A DNA stretch of 43,920 nt, taken from assembly GCA_016204355.1 (NCBI GenBank), contig JACQKT010000014.1, positions 1-43,920 of the forward strand, read 5' to 3'. The notes below the pieces were generated by a model. The model did no database searches. It had not been told where the DNA came from and saw only the letters and a list, made by a program, of their open reading frames with translations. This DNA is from Candidatus Liptonbacteria bacterium. GTDB lineage: Bacteria; Patescibacteriota; Minisyncoccia; UBA6257; 2-01-FULL-56-20. Positions 8,442 through 17,041 of the stretch are shown here, piece after piece. The translations under genes and the position numbers were made by a program. Within the stretch, counting starts at the first letter, position 1. Every line of letters begins with the position of its first letter.

Positions 8442-8852
8442 TCAAGCGCCCGCTTTGAATACGCCTCTGTCGATTAGTTCTTTGAGATACACATCGAGAT
8501 TCGGCAACGATTTCATCTCTTCAAAACTTACCCATCTGAATTCATCGTGCTCCGCAGGATTCAAGTCGGGCATCCCGTCCATCTCTATTATGTAAGTCAG
8601 CCGAACAATGTGCCGTCCGCCGTAGGAAGGGAAAATGTCCTGGGCGGCGATTATTTTTTCCTTGCCGTCGAAATCAAGTCCCGTTTCCTCTCTTATCTCG
8701 CGGATAAGGTTGTCGCGGAGCGGAATGCCCGGCTCTATCCGCCCGCCGGCTATATCCCAAACCCCTTTGGCTTCGCTCCCGGAACGTCGAAGCAAAAGGT
8801 ATTTGCCTTCTTTGTTTCGAATAACGGCCTTGACTCCAACTTGTAAATCCAT
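8442..8852 (-). CDS. NUDIX hydrolase
   Basis: NUDIX box GGRIEPGIPLRDNLIREIREETGLDF. Confidence 0.92.
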   Translation of the reverse strand: MDLQVGVKAVIRNKEGKYLLLRRSGSEAKGVWDIAGGRIEPGIPLRDNLIREIREETGLDFDGKEKIIAAQDIFPSYGGRHIVRLTYIIEMDGMPDLNPAEHDEFRWVSFEEMKSLPNLDVYLKELIDRGVFKAGA

Positions 8853-8856
8853 TTTG

Positions 8857-8928
8857 AGCCGGAGGCGAGATTCGAACTCGCGACTTGCTGTTTACAAAAC
8901 AGCTACTCTACCACTGAGTTACTCCGGC
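8857..8928 (-). tRNA. tRNA-Thr(TGT)
   Basis: GCCGGAG-TA-ACTC...GCTGT-TTTGTAA-ACAGC...GCGAG-TTCGAAT-CTCGC-CTCCGGC-T; anticodon TGT. Confidence 0.95.
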
Positions 8929-8998
8929 AATTGTGCGTTAAACTCTACCAAAAACGAGGTTTGGTGTAAATTGCGGCTGCCGCCGACTTCCTGCTAAA

Positions 8999-11900
8999 AT
9001 GAAGCAGAATTCGATGCCTAAATTTACTCATTTACATACACATTCGCACTATTCCCTTCTTGATGGGCTTTCCAAAATCGACGGGCTCGTAAGCCGCGTA
9101 AAGGAGCTTGGAATGGATTCTCTTGCCGTTACCGACCACGGAACGCTTTACGCCGCAGTTGAGTTTTACAAAAAAGCTAAGGCTGCCGGAATCAAACCGA
9201 TATTGGGTGTCGAAACTTACGTGGCTCCGCGCGACCGCTTTAGCCGCGAGCCGAACGAAAAATATTTCCATCTTACTCTTCTTGCCCGAAACAACACCGG
9301 CTGGAAAAATCTCATAAAACTGATTACCAAAGCCCACCTTGAGGGATTTTATTACAGGCCGCGTGTCGACAAAGATTTGCTGCGCAAATACCACGAAGGG
9401 CTTATAGCGCTTTCAGGATGCTACTCCGGCGAACTCGCGAGGGCGATACTCGACAATAAAGACGCCGAAAAAGTAATCGGAGAATACAAAGAAATTTTCG
9501 GCCCGGAAAATTATTACATCGAAATCGGACATCATCCCAATTTCAATCCCGCATGGCACGAAAAAGTATGGAAGACACTTATCGAATTGAGTAAAAAAAC
9601 CGGAACTCCGCTCGTCGCGACGCAGGACAGTCATTACCTAAGGAAAGAAGACGCCGAATATCACGACATCCTCCTCGCGGTGCAAACCGGAAACAAGCTT
9701 CAGGACGAAGACCGCATGTCCATGAAAGCCGACGATTTCTCAATTACGTCGCCGGAACAGATGGCGGAAATTTTCAAGGAAATCCCCGAAGCGGTCGAGG
9801 AATCGCACAAAATCGCCGAAAAATGCAATGTCGAACTGGAATTGAATAAAATCCTGCTTCCGAACTTCCCTACGCCGAACGGACAAAGCGCGAATGATTA
9901 CATCAAAGAGCTTATCGAACAGAAAATAGGAGAACGCTTCTCGCCAAAAGAACAAACCAAGGAACTCAGGGAGCGTCTTGAATATGAACTCGGCGTTATC
10001 ACCAAAACTGGTTTCGCCGATTATTTCCTCATTGTCCAGGACCTTATTTCATGGGCCAAAATACATGGCATAACCGTCGGACCCGGACGCGGTTCGTCCG
10101 CAGGGAGCCTTGTTTCCTATATCCTCGGCATAACGGACGTCGATCCTCTAAAGTATGAGCTAATCTTCGAGCGTTTTTTGAATCCGGAAAGAATACAGAT
10201 GCCCGATATCGACATTGACTTCGCCGACAAGCGCCGGGACGAAGTACTTGCTTACGCGCGCCAGAAATACGGCGAAGACAGAGTTGCGCAGATAATAACT
10301 TTCGGAACAATGGCCGCGCGGGCGGCGATACGCGACGCCGGACGGGCGATGGGAATCTCCTACGGGTTCTGCGACCAAATCGCGAAGCTCATTCCTTTCA
10401 ATCCTACGCAAGGGATGAAAGAGGGATGGCTTGAAAAATGTCTCGAGAAAGTCGATGACCTGAAAGAGATGTACAAAGAAAACGCGGATGCAAAAAGGCT
10501 GATAGACGCGGCTATGCATCTTGAAGGAGTCGCCAGGCACGCTTCCGTCCACGCCTGCGGCACGGTCATATCGAAAGACTCTTTGACAGAACACGTTCCG
10601 CTCCAGTTCGCGCCACAAGACAAGGACATAGTAATCACGCAGTTCGAAATGCACAGCGTCGAAGACCTAGGGCTTTTGAAAATCGATTTTCTCGGATTGA
10701 AAAACCTCACGATAATAGAGGAAACTATCCGTCTTATAAAAGAGCTTAGGGACGAAGACATAAAAATATCCGAGCTGCCGCTCAACGACAGAAAAACTTT
10801 CGAACTTTTGCAACGCGCGGACACAACAGGTGTTTTCCAGCTCGAAGGCGACGGGATGCGGAGGTATCTGAAAGATCTCGTTCCGACGGAATTCGAGGAT
10901 ATAGTCGCTATGATTTCGCTTTATCGCCCGGGCACCCTCGAGACCGGAATGGTCCCCCGCTACATCGCGCGCAAGCACAAAAAGGAAAAGGTCACGTACC
11001 TCCATCCCAAACTCGAACCGATCCTGAAAAGAACATACGGGATAATGCTTTACCAGGAACAGCTCATGCAGGTCGCGCGGGAACTTGCCGGGTTTACCTT
11101 TTCAGAAGCCGACACTTTGCGAAAAGCCGTTGGAAAGAAAATAAAATCGCTACTTCTCGAGCAGGAAGAAAAAATGGTGAAAGGAATGATAAAAAACGGC
11201 ATCGTCAAATCAATGGCGGAAGAAATATGGAAATGGTTCGAACCGTTCGCGCGTTACGGATTCAACAGAAGCCATGCCGTTTGCTACGCCCTTATCGGCT
11301 ACAGAACCGCTTATCTCAAAGCGCATTATCCGGAAGAATTCATGGCGTCGCTTTTCAATGCCGAAATCAGCGACATCGACCGCATAGCGTTCCTCGTAAA
11401 TGAGGCAAGGCAAAAAGGAATAGAAATACTCACGCCCGATGTAAACAAAAGCTCGGTCAATTTTTCTCCGGAGGGAGACAAAATACGATTCGGGCTTCTC
11501 GCGATAAAAAACGTAGGCGGCGCGATAGTTCGGGCGATAATCGATGAGAGGCTTGGCCGCGGCGAATTCAAGGATTTCGCGGACTTCCTCAACAGGATCC
11601 AACATAAAGACCTGAATAAAAAGTCTCTCGAAAGTCTCATAAAAAGCGGGGCTCTTGATTCGCTCGGCACGGAACGGAAACAGGCGCTGGAAAACCTCGA
11701 CGAGATACTCCACTTCAGCGCTTTGATAAAAAAGGGAAATCAGCAAACCGGACAATCGCTTTTCGGGAATGTCCCTGCGGCCCCGTCATTCAAGTTTTCT
11801 AAGAACGCCGAACCGGCGACTCCGCTCGAAAAACTCGGTTGGGAAAAAGAGCTTCTCGGACTTTATCTCTCCGGTCATCCTCTCAATTCTTATAAAGAAA

Positions 11901-12205
11901 AAATGGGCAAGCTCGGCATTTGTACGATACGGGAGGCATGTTCCAAAGAAAAGAAAAATCAAGTGGTGAAAATCGCCGGAGCCGTGTCGGAAATAAAAAA
12001 GATATTGACGAAAAACGGCCAGCCGATGATTTTCGTGAAAATAGAAGATTTTTCGAAAGAACCTTTGGAGGTTGTCGTGTTTAACGACACACTTTCGAAA
12101 ACCATCGATGTCTGGAAAGAAAACAGCGTGGTCGCGGTGAAAGGAAAAATGTCTTGGCGGAACGGCGAACCGAATATGGTTTGCGAGAAAGCGATTAAGC
12201 TGTGA
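8999..12205 (+). CDS. dnaE: DNA polymerase III subunit alpha
   Basis: PHP N-terminus FTHLHTHSHYSLLDGLSKI; VGPGRGSSAGSLVSYILGITDVDPL; PDIDIDFADKRRDEV; C-terminal OB-fold region. Confidence 0.96.
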   Translation: MKQNSMPKFTHLHTHSHYSLLDGLSKIDGLVSRVKELGMDSLAVTDHGTLYAAVEFYKKAKAAGIKPILGVETYVAPRDRFSREPNEKYFHLTLLARNNTGWKNLIKLITKAHLEGFYYRPRVDKDLLRKYHEGLIALSGCYSGELARAILDNKDAEKVIGEYKEIFGPENYYIEIGHHPNFNPAWHEKVWKTLIELSKKTGTPLVATQDSHYLRKEDAEYHDILLAVQTGNKLQDEDRMSMKADDFSITSPEQMAEIFKEIPEAVEESHKIAEKCNVELELNKILLPNFPTPNGQSANDYIKELIEQKIGERFSPKEQTKELRERLEYELGVITKTGFADYFLIVQDLISWAKIHGITVGPGRGSSAGSLVSYILGITDVDPLKYELIFERFLNPERIQMPDIDIDFADKRRDEVLAYARQKYGEDRVAQIITFGTMAARAAIRDAGRAMGISYGFCDQIAKLIPFNPTQGMKEGWLEKCLEKVDDLKEMYKENADAKRLIDAAMHLEGVARHASVHACGTVISKDSLTEHVPLQFAPQDKDIVITQFEMHSVEDLGLLKIDFLGLKNLTIIEETIRLIKELRDEDIKISELPLNDRKTFELLQRADTTGVFQLEGDGMRRYLKDLVPTEFEDIVAMISLYRPGTLETGMVPRYIARKHKKEKVTYLHPKLEPILKRTYGIMLYQEQLMQVARELAGFTFSEADTLRKAVGKKIKSLLLEQEEKMVKGMIKNGIVKSMAEEIWKWFEPFARYGFNRSHAVCYALIGYRTAYLKAHYPEEFMASLFNAEISDIDRIAFLVNEARQKGIEILTPDVNKSSVNFSPEGDKIRFGLLAIKNVGGAIVRAIIDERLGRGEFKDFADFLNRIQHKDLNKKSLESLIKSGALDSLGTERKQALENLDEILHFSALIKKGNQQTGQSLFGNVPAAPSFKFSKNAEPATPLEKLGWEKELLGLYLSGHPLNSYKEKMGKLGICTIREACSKEKKNQVVKIAGAVSEIKKILTKNGQPMIFVKIEDFSKEPLEVVVFNDTLSKTIDVWKENSVVAVKGKMSWRNGEPNMVCEKAIKL

Positions 12206-12273
12206 ACAACATAATGCGAACGGTGCGAATCGTATGCGAATACCGCGAAAAGATTTTTTTAAATTCGGAAATG

Positions 12274-12307
12274 AAAATAGTGCTATCACGCGTGATAGCA
12301 CTATTTT
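12274..12307. terminator. Perfect 34-bp palindrome, bidirectional terminator between convergent genes
   Basis: AAAATAGTGCTATCACG|CGTGATAGCACTATTTT, between dnaE (+) and the nucleotidyltransferase gene (-). Confidence 0.8.
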
Positions 12308-12322
12308 TACATAGGGGGTTAT

Positions 12323-12730
12323 TTAATCTCCATTTAGAATGGAATTGTGGTACTTCCCCGGTTCGTGCGCTGGAATTATTTTTATTTTAAGCGGCCAGTC
12401 GAAATCCTTCAAAGAATTTTCCAGGTCTTCCTTCAATTCGGTCTGGTCATAACCGAGAGCAACAACGTCGGGGCGGAGTTTTTTTACGATTTCCCACGAA
12501 CCGATCTCGACGTCCCCCTCGACGGCTCCGTCGACGCCATCCTGCGTTTCTATGTGCGCGATTCTTTCGGCTATGTTTCTCGCCGGCCCTCTGCCTTTCA
12601 AAATTTCCACCACTTTGTCCGCCGCGACCACGGCCGTAAGATGATCGCCTAATTTCTTCGCTTCGTTCAAAAAATATCTATGTCCGTCATGAACTCCGTC
12701 AAAGACGCCGAAAACGATCACTTTTTTCAT
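12323..12730 (-). CDS. Cytidylyltransferase/adenylyltransferase-family nucleotidyltransferase
   Basis: VIVFGVFDGVHDGHRYFLNEAKKLGDHLTAVV (HxGH nucleotidyltransferase motif). Confidence 0.82.
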   Translation of the reverse strand: MKKVIVFGVFDGVHDGHRYFLNEAKKLGDHLTAVVAADKVVEILKGRGPARNIAERIAHIETQDGVDGAVEGDVEIGSWEIVKKLRPDVVALGYDQTELKEDLENSLKDFDWPLKIKIIPAHEPGKYHNSILNGD

Positions 12731-12749
12731 ATTGGGAGAATATAACGTT

Positions 12750-14198
12750 CTACGCTTTTGGACGCATCAACGGAAAAATTACTGTCTCTCTGACGGGCTT
12801 ATCCATCAAAACCGCGAAGAGGCGTTCGGAAAGTCCGAAACCGGCTGCCGGAGGCATTCCGTATTCGAGCGCTTCCAAAAAATCTTCGTCGAGGAACTGC
12901 GCTTCTTTGTCCCCCGCCGCGCGCAGTTTCATTTGCTCCTCGAAACGGGCGCGCTGGTCAAGCGGGTCATTCAGTTCCGAGAAGCCGTTACCGAGCTCGG
13001 TGCCGCACGCGATAACCTGGATTCTTTCGACAAGCGCCGGATTTTTTTCCGAACGCTTTGCAAGAGGCGCCACTTCAACAGGTTGGTTTATAAGAAAGCA
13101 GGGCTGAATCAAAGTCGGCCTCACGGTTTTTTTGAAAATTAGATCGATAAGCCGTCCTTTACCCAGATGTTTTTCCGGTCCCAAGCCGAGAGAAACGGCT
13201 TTTTTGAAAAGTTCGTCGCGAGAAGCAGAAATCGGATTGATTTTATTCGCTTTTTCAAAAGCTTTTACATACTCGATCTTCGGCCATTTCTTGGTCCAAT
13301 CGATTGTTTTTCCCTGATGAGAAGTTTTCAGCCCGCCGGTAGTTTTTTTGACGACGGCCTTGTACATCTTTTCGACAAAATCTATCAAGTCGTTGTAATC
13401 GCGGTATGCCCAGTAGAATTCCAACTGCGTGTAATCCTGCAGATGTTCGCGGTCGATTCCTTCATTCCTGAAAACACGGCCGATCTCGAAAACTTTCTCG
13501 TAGCCGGCGACGAGAAGTTTTTTAAGAGGCAGCTCGAGAGAAATGCGGAGATAAAAATCCGTATCGAGAGCGTTATGTCTCGTCTTGAATGGTTCGGCCT
13601 CTGCTCCACCCGGTAAAGCTTCGAGTGCGGGTGTTTCGAGCTCTAAAAATTTTTCTTTCAAAAGAAAATCTCTGAACGACTGCCAAAAAACGCTTTTCTT
13701 CCGAAACATTACTTTCGTTTCCGGATCGAGTATTATGTCTATGTAACGTTTGCGCAGGCGCGTTTCGGTTTCTTCGAGACCGTACCATTGGCTCGGCAAT
13801 GGCCTCAAAGATTTGGCTGCAAACCAGAGTTCCTTTGCCTCGATGCTTTCTTCTCCTTTTTTTGTCTTAAAAACAGTTCCGCCGACCGACAAAAAATCAC
13901 CGCGGTCCAGCGTTTCCTTGAAAAGTTCGAAATTTTTAAGCGCGTCTTTTTTGATGATGGCCTGGATTTTTCCGCTTTCGTCGGTAATGTCCGCAAATAT
14001 AAGGTTTCCTTGGTCGCGTAATCCTGTCACTCTTCCTGCAACACAAATTTTCTTTCCCGCTTTTTCGAGCGCCTTGAATTTATTCCGCGTTTCGCCGATG
14101 GAAATTGTCCTTTTTACGGAAGAAGGGTAGGGATTTACTCCGGCTTTTTTAAGCCGGGAAAGTTTTTTAAGCCGTTCCTGAATTATGTCGTCGAGCAT
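12750..14198 (-). CDS. lysS: Lysyl-tRNA synthetase, class II
   Basis: RLKKLSRLKKAGVNPYPSS...VFEIGRVFRNEGIDREHLQDYTQLEFYWAY...GFGLSERLFAVL. Confidence 0.95.
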   Translation of the reverse strand: MLDDIIQERLKKLSRLKKAGVNPYPSSVKRTISIGETRNKFKALEKAGKKICVAGRVTGLRDQGNLIFADITDESGKIQAIIKKDALKNFELFKETLDRGDFLSVGGTVFKTKKGEESIEAKELWFAAKSLRPLPSQWYGLEETETRLRKRYIDIILDPETKVMFRKKSVFWQSFRDFLLKEKFLELETPALEALPGGAEAEPFKTRHNALDTDFYLRISLELPLKKLLVAGYEKVFEIGRVFRNEGIDREHLQDYTQLEFYWAYRDYNDLIDFVEKMYKAVVKKTTGGLKTSHQGKTIDWTKKWPKIEYVKAFEKANKINPISASRDELFKKAVSLGLGPEKHLGKGRLIDLIFKKTVRPTLIQPCFLINQPVEVAPLAKRSEKNPALVERIQVIACGTELGNGFSELNDPLDQRARFEEQMKLRAAGDKEAQFLDEDFLEALEYGMPPAAGFGLSERLFAVLMDKPVRETVIFPLMRPKA

Positions 14199-14202
14199 CT
14201 GG

Positions 14203-14709
14203 TTACTCGATTTTCATTATCTGATAGTCCGCTTTTCCTCCGGGCGTTACAACCATGACTTTCTCTCCGACTTTCCTGTCCAAAAACGCCCGCCCTAGTG
14301 GAGATTCATTGGAGATCCTGCCTTCTTCCGGTTTCGCTTCGTTTGATCCGACTATGCGATATGTAAAAACACTGTCGTCTCTTTTCACTGTGACCGTAGA
14401 GCCAATGAACACGCTATCGCTGGCGCTTTTCTTCTCGCTCTTGATTATCGCTGCTTTCTTGATTATGTCATCAAGTTCCGATATGCGTATCTCGACGCGG
14501 CTTTGTTCTTCACGCGCTTCCGTGTATTCCGAATTTTCGGAAAGATCGCCGAATTCTTTTGCCTGTTTAAGCCGGTCGGCGACTTCACGCCTTTTTTCGT
14601 TTTTCAGCGCGTCGAGTTCTTTTTCCAGTTCTTCGAAACGCTCTTTGGTAAGATAGTATTTGTCCATAGTTTTTACGGTTAATCGCCAATCGCTTATGGC
14701 TAATGGCAT
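14203..14709 (-). CDS. greA: Transcription elongation factor GreA
   Basis: YYLTKERFEELEKELDALKNEKRREVADRLKQAKEFGDLSENSEYTEAREEQ; likely start MDKYYLT. Confidence 0.94.
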   Translation of the reverse strand: MPLAISDWRLTVKTMDKYYLTKERFEELEKELDALKNEKRREVADRLKQAKEFGDLSENSEYTEAREEQSRVEIRISELDDIIKKAAIIKSEKKSASDSVFIGSTVTVKRDDSVFTYRIVGSNEAKPEEGRISNESPLGRAFLDRKVGEKVMVVTPGGKADYQIMKIE

Positions 14710-14729
14710 ATAAAAATTCTGTTTAGGCG

Positions 14730-14756
14730 ATTTGCTATTTGCTATTTGCTATTTGC
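14730..14756. repeat. Heptanucleotide tandem repeat (ATTTGCT)x3+ATTTGC
   Basis: Exact 7-nt period overlapping the 3' end of the GT2 gene. Confidence 0.8.
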
Positions 14757-15496
14757 CCGTTATAAGCGTCCATAATTATCCACCAACGGATTTTAACGTT
14801 CTCCGCGAAAGTTTTCAAGTAAGCCGAAAATTTTACGCGGGACTCGGCGTTATTAACCCAGTGCACCGGCATCTCTTTGATGCGGTATCCGAAATGCCTT
14901 GCAAGCGCAAGCGCTTCTATGTCGAACCCCCAGCCGTTTACTTTCGATGCCCCGAATATCCTTTCGGCGGATTCTTCCGTGAACACTTTGAATCCGCACT
15001 GCGTGTCCCAAATTCCCGGAACGTTGACCGCCTGTATTATCAGATTGCTGAGTTTGCCGAGAAGCTGCCTGTAAAAAGGCTGGGGAGGATCGAGCCTGCT
15101 GCCCTTGACAGCGCGCGAGCCTATGACCACGTCGAATTTTTCGTTCCCGTTCCCTCCCTGCAAATAAGGAAGCATTTTGTCGAAATGATCTATAGACGTG
15201 GAATTGTCGGCGTCGGTAAAAAGACGGTATTCGCCCTTTGCCAAGAGCATCCCTTGTTTTACGACTCCCCCCTTGCCCTGATTCGTTCTGTTGTCTATGA
15301 GCTTTAGATTTTTTATTGCGGGCGACATCTTTTCGACAACCCCCGCGGTATTGTCGGTCGAACCGTCATTGACAACCAGAATTTCGTATGAATATTTGAC
15401 GCGGCTCAGGCGTTTATCCATATCGACAAGAGTCAGCGGGAGGCGTTCTTCTTCGTTATAAGCCGGAATTATAATGGACAAAAAAGGTTTGGACAT
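14735..15496 (-). CDS. Family 2 glycosyltransferase (dolichyl-phosphate sugar synthase-like)
   Basis: LSIIIPAYNEEERLPLTL...ILVVNDGSTDNTAGVVE...DADNSTSIDHFDKML...DTQCGFKVFTEESAERIF. Confidence 0.92.
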   Translation of the reverse strand: MSKPFLSIIIPAYNEEERLPLTLVDMDKRLSRVKYSYEILVVNDGSTDNTAGVVEKMSPAIKNLKLIDNRTNQGKGGVVKQGMLLAKGEYRLFTDADNSTSIDHFDKMLPYLQGGNGNEKFDVVIGSRAVKGSRLDPPQPFYRQLLGKLSNLIIQAVNVPGIWDTQCGFKVFTEESAERIFGASKVNGWGFDIEALALARHFGYRIKEMPVHWVNNAESRVKFSAYLKTFAENVKIRWWIIMDAYNGQIANSK

Positions 15497-15498
15497 TT

Positions 15499-16260
15499 TT
15501 ATATTCTAGTCAAAACTTTCGGCCCGTTTTTCGTTATGGCGAGGGTTTGCTCGAAATGAGCCGAAGCCGAACCGTCGGCGGTGGCAAAGCTGTCGTCATC
15601 CAACTGCTTAATCCTTCCTTTCCCGGCTGCAACCATCGGCTCGATCGCGATTACCATTCCTTCTTTCAGTTCTTCCCCTTCGCCGCGCCTGCCGGAATTA
15701 TAAACGTAGGGATCTTCGTGAAGGTCGCGCCCGACACCGTGCCCGGTCAGGAGGTCTACTACGGAAAATCCTTTTGCTTTCACGCAGTGTTCGATGGCAA
15801 AACCTATGTCGCCCAAAGTCCTGCCGGGACGCGCTTCTTCGATACCCAATTCAAGGGCTTTTTTCGTCGTTTCGATGAGTTCTTTTTTCTTTGCGTCGAT
15901 AGCGCCTACACCCACGGTAACCGCCGCATCTACATAAAATCCTTCGTGCTTCAAACCAAGGTCTATTTTGACGATATCGCCGCTTTTGATGACGTAATCC
16001 GAGGGCACTCCGTGAACTATAACCTCATTCACGGAAACGCATGCGGTCGCCGGATATGCCTTTTTTGCCCCGTGCGGACGGTAATTCAAAAATGCGGGCT
16101 CGCATCCCGCTTCTCTTATCAGGCGGTTGCTTAGCTCGTCTATTTCTTTGGTTTTCATTCCTGCGCGCACACTTTTCGCCGAAGCTTCAAGAACGGACGC
16201 AAGGCGCTTCCCCGCTTCCGCCATTATCTCAATTTCTTCCTCAGTTTTTAAAGTGGACAT
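15499..16260 (-). CDS. map: Type I methionine aminopeptidase
   Basis: GAKKAYPATACVSVNEVIVHGVPS; GDIVKIDLGLKHEGFYVDAA; TGHGVGRDLHEDPYV; EGMVIAIEPM. Confidence 0.95.
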   Translation of the reverse strand: MSTLKTEEEIEIMAEAGKRLASVLEASAKSVRAGMKTKEIDELSNRLIREAGCEPAFLNYRPHGAKKAYPATACVSVNEVIVHGVPSDYVIKSGDIVKIDLGLKHEGFYVDAAVTVGVGAIDAKKKELIETTKKALELGIEEARPGRTLGDIGFAIEHCVKAKGFSVVDLLTGHGVGRDLHEDPYVYNSGRRGEGEELKEGMVIAIEPMVAAGKGRIKQLDDDSFATADGSASAHFEQTLAITKNGPKVLTRI

Positions 16261-16930
16261 TTATTTTTTGAAAAACTCTGTACGGCGGCGGCGTGCCGTC
16301 GATATTTATTATCTTATAACCGCGCTTTCTCAATTTTTCGAAAACCGGCTTGGTGCGGTTTTTGTATTCCTCCAGACGCACTTTTATGGATGCGGGATTA
16401 TCAAGTGTGCGCCTGTAAAGTTTCCCTCCGCAAACGGGGCAGTATTTAGGATTTTTCGACGGATAGAATTTTGTCAAAAGCGGCGCGCCGCAAAAATTAC
16501 AGACGAAACGTTTCGAATTTCTTTTGATGGATTCCGCAACCGGCACATCGATAAAAAAAACATATATATTGCTTCTTCCGTAAAGTTTTTCAAGAAATGG
16601 AGCAAGCTTTTCGGCCTCGTAAGCCGTCCGCGGAGAACCGCTGAAGACAACTCCCCATCCAGCTTTCGCTATGGAAAGAATCTTCTTTTTTATTTCGCCT
16701 ACTACGAAACTCGGCGTAACCAGGCGCCCCGTGTCGAAATTTTTCTTTTCTTTGATAACTGTTTTTTTTTGCCTGTTGACGGGGTCGTTCAGAATCGATT
16801 CCAGGTGCTTCCCGGTATTGAAATGCATGAGTCCAAGTTTGTTTGCCAAAAAATCGGCCTGCGTGCTTTTGCCGCTGCCCGGAACTCCCATTAAAACAAT
16901 AGCCTTTTTAGTCATCGAGAATGACAACAT
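16241..16930 (-). CDS. Adenylate kinase-family nucleoside monophosphate kinase with Cys4 zinc-type LID
   Basis: P-loop GVPGSGKSTQADFLANKLGLMHFNTGKHL; LID CNFCG...YCPVCGGKLYRRTLDNPASIKVRLEEYKNRTKPV; overlaps map by 20 nt. Confidence 0.82.
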   Translation of the reverse strand: MLSFSMTKKAIVLMGVPGSGKSTQADFLANKLGLMHFNTGKHLESILNDPVNRQKKTVIKEKKNFDTGRLVTPSFVVGEIKKKILSIAKAGWGVVFSGSPRTAYEAEKLAPFLEKLYGRSNIYVFFIDVPVAESIKRNSKRFVCNFCGAPLLTKFYPSKNPKYCPVCGGKLYRRTLDNPASIKVRLEEYKNRTKPVFEKLRKRGYKIINIDGTPPPYRVFQKINVHFKN

Positions 16931-17016
16931 TATATATCACCAGCCCGGAAATTTACAATCGGCAGCGAGGAGTAAAGTGAAATTTATTTTCATTTTATAC
17001 GAACGAACCGATTGAA

Positions 17017-17041
17017 GCGATGTCGCTACGCTCGACATCGC
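17017..17041. repeat. Hairpin directly after the copB-like stop codon
   Basis: GCGATGTCG-CTACGCT-CGACATCGC, perfect 9-bp arms; no strong U-tract on the minus strand. Confidence 0.6.

Noticed and set aside
12202-12390. 62-aa ORF after dnaE
   Set aside because: Spans the 34-bp palindromic terminator and repeat DNA; no protein features.
16127-16894. 255-aa plus-strand ORF opposite the adenylate-kinase-like gene
   Set aside because: The minus-strand frame has clear P-loop and zinc LID motifs; the plus ORF has none.
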